A DNA stretch of 5,833 nt, taken from assembly GCA_020441225.1 (NCBI GenBank), contig JAGRMP010000090.1:1469-7301 (forward strand), written 5' to 3'. A program made the position numbers and the translations under genes. The notes beneath the pieces were generated by a model that saw only the letters and a list, made by a program, of their open reading frames with translations, did no database searches and had not been told where the DNA came from. This document shows, in pieces, positions 1 through 5,161 of the stretch. Numbering within the stretch: the stretch's first letter is position 1; the number at the start of each line of letters is the position of its first letter. The DNA comes from Maritimibacter sp. GTDB lineage: Bacteria > Pseudomonadota > Alphaproteobacteria > Rhodobacterales > Rhodobacteraceae.

Positions 1-712
1 GCGCCCCTTTGAGTTTCAACCGCAAGGCCTGCCAGTGAATGAGGGCCATCGTGCGCAGCGCGCCGAAGGGTCGGCGCAGCGCTGCCGTCACGAGGCCGGC
101 ATTGGTCAGCGGGCGCAGGTTCCCCGACAGGGTCGCCACCACGCCCTCGGCGCCGTTGCGGTGCAGGATTGCGATCCTAATACGCTCGGGGCGGATGTCG
201 AACAGGAAGTCGTAGCCCCCCGCCACCTCCTGGAAGGGCGAGACATGCAGCGCTTTGGTCGCGTGCAGCCGGTCGCTCCGGGTGATCGGGGCGAAACCCG
301 GCCGGTGGCACAGGTAGGAATGGCGGTCGCCGAAGGGGGTCGAGACCTCCGCGATCACTGCCCTGAGGGCGTCGTCCTCGTAGGCGAGCCAGAAGCTCAC
401 CGGGTTGAAGCCGTAGCCGAGGAACCGCGGCTGGGTGAGCAGCGAGAGCCGGAAGCCGTCGGGCGCGAGACCAGCGCGCGTCAGGACCTCACGCGCCCAG
501 GCCGCCCCCCGTCCCTGGCCGATGGGGCCGCCGTGGTCGCGGTCGTGGACCGCGGCGAGGTTGAAGCGGCCGCGCGAAAACAGCGCAGGCGCCGGTTGGG
601 CGACTTCGGGGTCGATCAGCACGTAATCCACACCGTAGCGGAACCGGTGGCGGATCGGCCCGCGGCGTGCATGGGTGGTGGTGCCGGGCATGTGGAGGAC
701 GGGTCCGGTCAT
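1..712 (-). CDS. DUF1365 family protein, 3' end outside window
   Basis: This open frame runs on the minus strand from an ATG at 710-712 and leaves the window at position 1 after 237 codons with no stop. DUF1365 proteins are usually about 250 residues, so only a short C-terminal piece is missing. Family-like segments include a basic His/Arg/Tyr-rich N-terminus (HARRGPIRHRFRYGV), the block FLGYGFNPVSFW at residues 97-108, EVSTPFGDRHSYLCH at 122-136, and KALHVSPF at 153-160. No signal peptide is evident. The start codon overlaps the stop of the upstream flavoprotein gene (ATGA), which indicates translational coupling in one operon. The biochemical activity of DUF1365 is not known to me. The family commonly sits beside COG2907 flavoproteins and cyclopropane-type fatty acid methyltransferases, so a role in modifying membrane acyl chains is inferred from context only. 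Confidence 0.93.
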   Translation of the reverse strand, partial: MTGPVLHMPGTTTHARRGPIRHRFRYGVDYVLIDPEVAQPAPALFSRGRFNLAAVHDRDHGGPIGQGRGAAWAREVLTRAGLAPDGFRLSLLTQPRFLGYGFNPVSFWLAYEDDALRAVIAEVSTPFGDRHSYLCHRPGFAPITRSDRLHATKALHVSPFQEVAGGYDFLFDIRPERIRIAILHRNGAEGVVATLSGNLRPLTNAGLVTAALRRPFGALRTMALIHWQALRLKLKGA

Positions 713-2016
713 GCGTGTTCGCGCTCCAGCGCGCCGGCCTGTTCGCGCTCCAGCGCCCGGGCGATGCGCACCGCGCTGGCGATGCCGTCTTCATGGAAGC
801 CGTGCCGGGTCCAGGCGCCGGCGAACCAGGTGTTGTTCTCGCCCTGCATTTCACGCAGCGCGCGCTGGGCGGCAAGGGCGGGGGCATCGAACACCGGGTG
901 GCGGAAGGTGGTTTGGTCGTAGATCAGCTCCTCGCGCACCGGGGTCGACGGGTTGAGCGTGACAAAGAGCGGGTCGCGTTCGGGGATATTCTGAAGCCGG
1001 TTCATCCAGTAAGTGACGCCGATGGCGGTCTGGGGCCGCCGGGTGTCGGCGGTGTAGACCCAGCTCGACCACACCGCGCGGCGCTTGGGCATCTGGGCGG
1101 TGTCGCGGTGCAGCACCATCTCGTTGTCCTGGAACCGCTGCGCCGAGAGCACCGCACGTTCACGGGGGCTGGGACGGTCGAGGAGACGCAGCGCCTGGTC
1201 GGCGTGACAGGCGAAGATCACCTCGTCGAAATCGTCGTGGCGGCCGGCGGCGCTCTGGATCACGACCTGCGCCCCGTCCCGCTGGACGCTGTGCACGGGC
1301 GTGCCGGTCCTGAGCGCCACGCCGCGTCCGCGCAGGGACCGTTCGAGCCGGCGGACGTATTCCACGCTGCCGCCGTCCACGGTCCACCACTGGTGCTGGC
1401 CGCTGGTCGAAAGCAGCGCGTGGTTGCGGAAGAACTGGACCAGCGCCCGCGCCGGAAAGCCGCGGATCTGCTCGGGCGGCGTCGACCAGATCGCGCCCGA
1501 GAGCGGCGTGAGGTAATAGTCCTGGAACCAGGCGCCGAGCCGCATCGCGTCCATGAGCTCGCCGATGGTGGCGCTGTCGTCGGCGGCCAGCGTCTCGGCT
1601 TCGGCGTTGAACCGCAGGATGTCGCGCACCATCCGGGCGAACCCGGGGCGCAGCAGGTTGCGCTTCTGCGCGGTGAGCGCGGTCAAGTCCTTGAGCCCGT
1701 ATTCGATCCGCCCGCCGTCGATGGAGGCCCCGAAGCTCATGTCGCTCTTCGCGACCGGCACGTCGAGATCGCGAAACAGCTTCGTCAGATGCGGGTAATT
1801 GGCGTAGTTGAAGACGATGAAACCGGTGTCGACCGGCTGGTCGCCGTTCTGACCCGCCATCACGGTGCGGGCGTGGCCGCCCAGGCGGGGCGCCGCTTCG
1901 AACAGCGTGACCGCGTGGCGCGGCGCGAGCAGATGCGCCGCCGCGAGCCCCGAGATACCGCCGCCGATGATGGCGACCCGTCGCGGCCGGGGTTTGATGG
2001 GCAGATCGAGAGACAT
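709..2016 (-). CDS. FAD-dependent oxidoreductase, COG2907/flavin amine oxidase-like
   Basis: The product has 435 residues. The N-terminus carries a Rossmann dinucleotide-binding motif, VAIIGGGISGLAAAHLL (G18-x-G20-x-x-G23), with an acidic residue ending the second strand (E40) and RLGGHART at 44-51, as in amine oxidase/desaturase-type flavoproteins. A second FAD-contact block lies near the C-terminus (WFAGAWTRHGFHEDG, 397-411). I chose the ATG at 2014-2016 because GAGG sits five bases before it and the Rossmann fold begins 13 residues in. The frame is open far upstream, but that part is antisense to rpoE. COG2907 genes in the Rhodobacter sphaeroides sigma-E regulon have been linked to the singlet-oxygen response and to fatty-acid (including furan fatty acid) modification. 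A redox reaction on phospholipid acyl chains is therefore plausible but not shown by sequence. The last 16 residues are two copies of an ALERE-type 8-mer. Confidence 0.93.
   Translation of the reverse strand: MSLDLPIKPRPRRVAIIGGGISGLAAAHLLAPRHAVTLFEAAPRLGGHARTVMAGQNGDQPVDTGFIVFNYANYPHLTKLFRDLDVPVAKSDMSFGASIDGGRIEYGLKDLTALTAQKRNLLRPGFARMVRDILRFNAEAETLAADDSATIGELMDAMRLGAWFQDYYLTPLSGAIWSTPPEQIRGFPARALVQFFRNHALLSTSGQHQWWTVDGGSVEYVRRLERSLRGRGVALRTGTPVHSVQRDGAQVVIQSAAGRHDDFDEVIFACHADQALRLLDRPSPRERAVLSAQRFQDNEMVLHRDTAQMPKRRAVWSSWVYTADTRRPQTAIGVTYWMNRLQNIPERDPLFVTLNPSTPVREELIYDQTTFRHPVFDAPALAAQRALREMQGENNTWFAGAWTRHGFHEDGIASAVRIARALEREQAGALEREHA
716..756. repeat. 24-bp-period tandem repeat in flavoprotein C-terminus
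   Basis: A 17-bp segment, TGTTCGCGCTCCAGCGC, occurs at 716-732 and again, identical, at 740-756, a period of 24 bp. The period is a multiple of three, so the repeat stays in frame. It encodes the closing residues ALEREQAG followed by ALEREHA of the COG2907 protein, ending just before the stop at 709-711. It looks like a recent duplication. Confidence 0.85.
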
Positions 2017-2021
2017 GCGGA

Positions 2022-2025
2022 CCTC
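2022..2025 (-). promoter_or_regulatory. Ribosome binding site of the flavoprotein gene
   Basis: On the minus strand GAGG lies five bases before the ATG at 2014-2016. It fixes the start of a gene whose reading frame stays open for another 214 codons upstream. The predicted transcript start from the minus-strand ECF-type promoter (around 2035) leaves a leader of only about 20 nt containing this site. Confidence 0.75.
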
Positions 2026-2041
2026 ATGTGATTTGTTGCTT

Positions 2042-2071
2042 GCACTACGCCCCCCGGGTGACGTTGGATCA
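2042..2071 (-). promoter_or_regulatory. Predicted sigma-E promoter for flavoprotein-DUF1365 operon
   Basis: Reading the minus strand, a TGATCC -35 element (2071-2066) is followed by 18 bases and then TAGTGC (2047-2042) as the -10 element. The ECF11-type sigma-E of Rhodobacter recognises promoters with a TGATCC-like -35 and a TAAG-like -10 at about this spacing (established from memory of that system). The element lies 26 bases upstream of the ATG. The -10 is a partial match, so the -35, the spacing and the mirror copy on the other strand carry the call. Confidence 0.72.
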
Positions 2072-2081
2072 AATTTGATCC
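2066..2081. promoter_or_regulatory. 16-bp perfect palindrome containing both -35 elements
   Basis: GGATCAAATTTGATCC is a perfect inverted repeat with no spacer. Each half supplies the TGATCC -35 hexamer of one of the two divergent promoters (2071-2066 on the minus strand, 2076-2081 on the plus strand), separated by AATT. The symmetry follows from two outward-facing -35 sites placed four bases apart. It could also be a site for a dimeric regulator, but nothing else supports that. Confidence 0.85.
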
Positions 2082-2105
2082 GGCCGCGTCGCCCCCGCGT
2101 AGAGG
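2076..2105 (+). promoter_or_regulatory. Predicted sigma-E autoregulatory promoter of rpoE-chrR
   Basis: TGATCC at 2076-2081 is followed by an 18-base spacer and TAGAGG at 2100-2105. This matches the layout of the autoregulated rpoE P1 promoter of Rhodobacter sphaeroides in -35 sequence and approximate spacing. The -10 is TAG rather than the TAAG-like form I remember. A start near 2111-2113 would give a leader of about 97 nt before the GTG start of rpoE. It would also place the alternative ATG at 2110 at or before the first transcribed base. Confidence 0.75.
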
Positions 2106-2141
2106 GGGTATGTTGCAAGCGAGCCCAGATATCGAAAGACC

Positions 2142-2194
2142 TGTTCCGAGCCCGGGCGCCGTGGCCCTGCGCCGGGCCGTGCGGACCGGGAACA
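2142..2194 (+). other. Potential leader stem-loop before rpoE
   Basis: An outer stem TGTTCC (2142-2147) pairs with GGAACA (2189-2194). An inner GC-rich stem pairs GCCCGGGCGC (2150-2159, one bulged G) with GCGCCGGGC (2169-2177), with a nine-base loop. The structure ends two bases before the GGAG Shine-Dalgarno of rpoE and lies within the predicted leader. Pairing is by inspection only; any regulatory effect is inferred. Confidence 0.45.
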
Positions 2195-2196
2195 AC

Positions 2197-2200
2197 GGAG
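2197..2200 (+). promoter_or_regulatory. Ribosome binding site that decides the rpoE GTG start
   Basis: GGAG is followed by eight bases and then GTG at 2209. This is the only well-placed ribosome binding site near the conserved N-terminus of the sigma factor. It supports the GTG over the in-frame ATG at 2110, which has no usable leader from the predicted promoter. Confidence 0.75.
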
Positions 2201-2208
2201 ACGCGAAG

Positions 2209-2760
2209 GTGACCCCTGCCCGTTATTCCGAACAGACGATGTGGATGCTTGCCATCCGCGACAACCGCGACCGCAGCGCCTTCGGTGCGCTGTTCGACCA
2301 TTTCGCGCCGCGGCTGAAGGCCTTCGTGATACGCAGCGGCGTGGGGTCGGGACAGGCCGAGGAGATCGTCCAGGACGTGATGCTGACGGTCTGGCGCAAG
2401 GCTCATCTTTTCGACCCGCACCGCGCCCAGGTCTCGGCCTGGATCTACCAGATTGCGCGCAATCGGCAGATCGATGTGATCCGGAAGGAAAGGCGCCCCG
2501 TACCCGAGGAGCTGGCCGAGGACCCGGACGCGGAGCCCGACGCCGGCCAGATCCTGGCGCTTGAACAGGAGGCGGACCTGCTCAAGGCGGCGCTCTCGAA
2601 ACTGAAACCGGACCAGAGGGACGTTATCGAAAAAGCCTATCTCGGCGAGCTGTCGCATCAGCAGATCAGCGACCAGACCGGATTACCGCTCGGCACCATC
2701 AAGTCGCGCATCCGGCTGGGGCTCGAGCGGCTGAGATATGAGTTGAAGGAACTTCGTTGA
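2209..2760 (+). CDS. rpoE: ECF RNA polymerase sigma factor RpoE (ECF11-like)
   Basis: From the GTG start the product has 183 residues, the usual size of an ECF sigma factor. Region 2 covers about residues 25-95 (FGALFDHFAPRLKAF, EEIVQDVMLTVWRKA, FDPHRAQVSAWIYQIARNRQIDVIR). After an acidic linker (about 97-115), region 4 covers about 120-177 with the helix-turn-helix LSHQQISDQTGLPLGTIKSRI. The chrR start follows one base after the stop, so the pair is an operon. The -35/-10 pattern upstream argues for autoregulation. In the Rhodobacter system this sigma directs transcription of genes answering singlet oxygen and is held by ChrR. An in-frame extension to the ATG at 2110 would add 33 residues of unconserved, oddly coded sequence and is disfavoured. 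I aligned K37 and I41 by eye to R. sphaeroides K38 and M42, both reported to matter for ChrR binding. Confidence 0.95.
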   Translation: MTPARYSEQTMWMLAIRDNRDRSAFGALFDHFAPRLKAFVIRSGVGSGQAEEIVQDVMLTVWRKAHLFDPHRAQVSAWIYQIARNRQIDVIRKERRPVPEELAEDPDAEPDAGQILALEQEADLLKAALSKLKPDQRDVIEKAYLGELSHQQISDQTGLPLGTIKSRIRLGLERLRYELKELR

Positions 2761-2761
2761 T

Positions 2762-3397
2762 ATGACCGAGATCACGCATCACATCCCCGACCGATTGATC
2801 GCGGCCTACGCCGCCGGCAGCCTGCCGCAGCCGTTTTCGCTGGTGGTGGCGACCCATGTTTCGCTCTGCCTCGAATGTCGGGCCGCCTATCACGGCCATC
2901 TCGCCGTCGGCGGCGCGGTGCTGGAGGACAGCGACGCGATCAGCGTGTCGGACGGCATGAAGGACGCCCTGTTCGCCCAGCTCGACCTGCCGGAGACGCC
3001 CCAGACGGTCTATCGCCGCTCCGGCGCCTACCCCGGCCCCGTGGTCGAGGCGCTCAAGGGCAAATCGCCGCGCTGGAAGTCGATGGGGCTCGGCGTGCGG
3101 CAATGCATTCTCGAGGCCGGCCCCGAAGGCAGCGTGCGGCTTCTCTACATCCCGCCCGGACAGGCCGTGCCCGATCACGGCCACAACGGGCTGGAACTGA
3201 CGCTTGTGCTACAGGGCAGTTTCAGCGACGCCACCGGCCGCTTTGCCACCGGCGATTGCGAGGTCGCGGACGCCGATCTCGAACACACCCCGGTCGCGGA
3301 TCGCGGCCCGCCCTGCATCTGCCTCGCCGCGACCGACATGCCGCTCCGGTTCAACTCGTTCATGCCGCGGCTGCTGCAGCCGTTGTTCCGGATCTGA
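2762..3397 (+). CDS. chrR: Zinc-binding anti-sigma factor ChrR
   Basis: The 211-residue product matches ChrR in length and two-domain layout. The N-terminal anti-sigma domain carries a zinc site: H7, then H32-x3-C36-x2-C39 within VVATHVSLCLEC. The C-terminal cupin domain (about 105-200) has the ligand set H139, H141, E145 in VPDHGHNGLELTLVLQG, plus H175 in LEHTPVADRG, followed by the paired cysteines C185 and C187 in CICLAATD. In Rhodobacter the N-terminal domain alone sequesters sigma-E, and the cupin domain is needed to respond to singlet oxygen. AAGGA at 2746-2750, inside the end of rpoE, is the likely ribosome binding site, and the one-base gap suggests coupled, stoichiometric synthesis. 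C115 and C166 seem to be extra compared with R. sphaeroides ChrR as I remember it. No transmembrane segment is present; the protein should be cytoplasmic. Confidence 0.96.
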   Translation: MTEITHHIPDRLIAAYAAGSLPQPFSLVVATHVSLCLECRAAYHGHLAVGGAVLEDSDAISVSDGMKDALFAQLDLPETPQTVYRRSGAYPGPVVEALKGKSPRWKSMGLGVRQCILEAGPEGSVRLLYIPPGQAVPDHGHNGLELTLVLQGSFSDATGRFATGDCEVADADLEHTPVADRGPPCICLAATDMPLRFNSFMPRLLQPLFRI

Positions 3398-3479
3398 CGC
3401 GGACGGACGTGGGGCCGCGTGTTGCGTGGTAGTGGCGAGTGCGTTTCCAATGGTGCTCAATACCTTACGGGTCCAAGAA

Positions 3480-3526
3480 CGCGGAACGCCACAATGTGCC
3501 CGACACTTGCGACAGGGAGTTCCGCG
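3480..3526 (+). other. Inverted repeat bracketing the photolyase ribosome binding site
   Basis: CGCGGAAC (3480-3487) and GTTCCGCG (3519-3526) are perfect 8-bp inverted copies separated by 31 bases. The second arm overlaps the last base of the GGGAG Shine-Dalgarno (3515-3519) and ends two bases before the photolyase ATG. It could be an mRNA hairpin affecting initiation or an operator. The rest of the 131-bp gap (3398-3528) shows no clear promoter or terminator. Confidence 0.5.
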
Positions 3527-3528
3527 AT

Positions 3529-4941
3529 ATGACGGCAAAGCCCCCGATCCTCCTGTGGTTTCGCCGCGATTTCCGGCTGACCGATCATCCCGCGCTGGCC
3601 GAGGCGGCAAGGACCGGTCGCCCGGTCATTCCGGTGTTTGTGCTGGACGAGGTCGTGGAAACCTATGGCGCCGCGCCGAAATGGCGGCTGGCGGCCGCGC
3701 TCGACCATTTCGCGGCGACGCTCGAGCGCATCGGGTCGCGGCTGATCCTGCGGCGGGGACCGGCGGATGAGACACTCCGCGCGCTCGCCGAGGAGACCGG
3801 GGCCGCCGACATCTGGTGGAGCCGCGCCTACGACCCCGACGCCATCGCCCGCGACAAGCGGGTCAAGGCCGGGCTCAAGGCGGCGGGCCATGGGGCCATG
3901 AGCTTTCCCGGACATGTGCTGTTCGAGCCCTGGAATGTCGCGACCCGCGAGGGCGGCTATTACAAGGTCTACAGTCCGATGTGGAGGGCGGTGAAGGACC
4001 GCGATGTGCCCGCGCCGGACCGGGCCCCCGAAGCGCTTTGCCCGCCCGAAACCTGGCCCGAAAGCGATCGGCTCGAGGACTGGGGGCTGGGGGACGCGAT
4101 GCACCGGGGCGCGGCGGTGCTGGCGGACTACGCCTGTGTCGGCGAAGCCCGCGCACAGGATCGGCTGGCCGGCTTCCTTGACGGCCCGGTCGAGGCGTAC
4201 AAGGCACGGCGGGACTACCCGGCGGAGCAAGCCACCTCGCGGCTGTCGGAAAACCTCGCCTGGGGCGAGATCGGCCCGCGCACGATCTGGCACGCCGCCC
4301 GCCGCGCCCTGGAGGAAGGGGCCGCGGGCGCCGAGCATTTCCTCAAGGAGCTGGTCTGGCGCGAGTTCGCCTATCACCTCGTATTCCACACCCCGCGCAT
4401 CACCCAAGACAACTGGCGCGCGGAGTGGGACGCCTTTCCGTGGGCGACCGCGGAGGACGATGCGGTGTTGCGCTGGAAACAGGGCCGCACCGGCATCCCC
4501 CTCGTCGATGCGGCGATGCGCGAGATGTATGTCACGGGCACGATGCACAATCGCGGCCGGATGATCGTAGGCTCCTATCTCACCAAGCACATGCTCACCC
4601 ATTGGCGGATCGGACAGAAATGGTTCGAAGACTGCCTGATCGACTGGGACCCGGCGGCGAATGCGATGGGCTGGCAATGGGTGGCCGGGTCCGGACCGGA
4701 CGCCGCGCCCTACTTCCGGATCTTCAACCCCGAGACCCAGGCCGGGAAGTTCGACCCCGACGCGACCTATATCCACCGCTATGTCGCCGAGCTGGCGCCG
4801 GACCCCGGCCCGGACGCCCGCGCCTTTTTCGACGCTTGCCCGCGCGCCTGGGGCCTCACGCCCGACGCGCCCTATCCTGCCCCTCTGGTCGGCCTCTCCG
4901 AGGGCCGCGAACGCGCGCTTGCGGCCTACGGTAACCGCTGA
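3529..4941 (+). CDS. phrB: Deoxyribodipyrimidine photolyase, class I CPD type
   Basis: The 470-residue product has the length of class I photolyases and repairs cyclobutane pyrimidine dimers using light and FADH-. The N-terminal alpha/beta antenna domain begins [16 protein letters not shown] (8-23). The FAD domain contains TSRLS (236-240), WREF with W277 (dimer contact in the E. coli enzyme), [22 protein letters not shown], and the run from [11 protein letters not shown] to APYFRIFNP. By-eye alignment to E. coli PhrB gives N378 next to flavin N5 and a complete tryptophan chain at W382, W359 and W305. Asparagine at 378 argues for a CPD photolyase over a plant or animal cryptochrome. I chose the ATG at 3529 because GGGAG lies nine bases before it and the fold starts at once; the frame is open 30 codons earlier. 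It follows chrR on the same strand, which fits a light-stress cluster. Antenna cofactor type cannot be judged here. Confidence 0.96.
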   Translation: MTAKPPILLWFRRDFRLTDHPALAEAARTGRPVIPVFVLDEVVETYGAAPKWRLAAALDHFAATLERIGSRLILRRGPADETLRALAEETGAADIWWSRAYDPDAIARDKRVKAGLKAAGHGAMSFPGHVLFEPWNVATREGGYYKVYSPMWRAVKDRDVPAPDRAPEALCPPETWPESDRLEDWGLGDAMHRGAAVLADYACVGEARAQDRLAGFLDGPVEAYKARRDYPAEQATSRLSENLAWGEIGPRTIWHAARRALEEGAAGAEHFLKELVWREFAYHLVFHTPRITQDNWRAEWDAFPWATAEDDAVLRWKQGRTGIPLVDAAMREMYVTGTMHNRGRMIVGSYLTKHMLTHWRIGQKWFEDCLIDWDPAANAMGWQWVAGSGPDAAPYFRIFNPETQAGKFDPDATYIHRYVAELAPDPGPDARAFFDACPRAWGLTPDAPYPAPLVGLSEGRERALAAYGNR

Positions 4942-4953
4942 ACCGCGCGCACG

Positions 4954-4984
4954 GGGCGATACGAAAACCGAACCGATATCGCCC
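4954..4984 (+). terminator. Stem-loop after photolyase, possible terminator
   Basis: GGGCGATA (4954-4961) and TATCGCCC (4977-4984) form a perfect 8-bp stem around a 15-base loop, starting 12 bases after the photolyase stop. No T-run follows, so it is not a classic intrinsic terminator. It could be a weak terminator or an RNA-stabilising 3' hairpin. Confidence 0.4.
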
Positions 4985-5015
4985 AGAATTCAGCCAACAC
5001 CTGACACGATCCTCG

Positions 5016-5067
5016 GCGACACTGCCGACGCGCGCCGCGACCGCATTCACGGTTGGAGCGGTGTCGC
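5016..5067. repeat. Nested inverted repeat upstream of rfbA
   Basis: GCGACACTGC (5016-5025) pairs with GCGGTGTCGC (5058-5067), ten pairs including one G-T. A smaller ACCG/CGGT hairpin (5040-5043 with 5050-5053) nests in its 32-base loop. It sits about 95 bases before the likely rfbA start in an otherwise featureless gap, so it may be an operator or a leader hairpin. I could not pick out a convincing promoter nearby. Confidence 0.35.
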
Positions 5068-5161
5068 AGGACGATTAAGTTGGCGTCGCGGTCCGGGCGC
5101 GGCGCGGAAACGGGCCGGACGACCAACGCGGGCCCTGGATAACGAGGCGATGAGCAGGACA

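Noticed and set aside
35..922. Plus-strand open frame of 295 codons at the left edge
   Set aside because: It is antisense to DUF1365, whose minus-strand translation carries family blocks such as FLGYGFNPVSFW. The plus-strand product looks like low-complexity Arg/Gly/Ala sequence.
667..2031. Long plus-strand open frame of 454 codons
   Set aside because: It lies antisense to the flavoprotein gene, shows no recognisable domain, and reflects the lack of stop codons in GC-rich coding DNA. The minus-strand frame has clear Rossmann and C-terminal FAD motifs.
2017..2658. 214-codon N-terminal extension of the flavoprotein frame
   Set aside because: It would run through the promoter region and antisense through most of rpoE. 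A good ribosome binding site precedes the internal ATG at 2016, directly before the Rossmann motif.
3397..3420. ACGCGG/CCGCGT stem after chrR as an intrinsic terminator
   Set aside because: The stem is only six pairs with a 12-base loop, includes the last base of the stop codon, and has no T-run after it.
3483..3508. GGAAC resembling the -35 of general-stress EcfG promoters before the photolyase
   Set aside because: The matching -10 region 17 bases on reads ACTT and not the expected CGTT, and GGAAC is also part of the inverted-repeat arm. The match is too weak to call.
3457..4776. Minus-strand open frame of 439 codons over the photolyase
   Set aside because: It is a mirror of the photolyase coding sequence with no domain of its own and no fitting ribosome binding site. 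The plus-strand protein has every expected catalytic residue.
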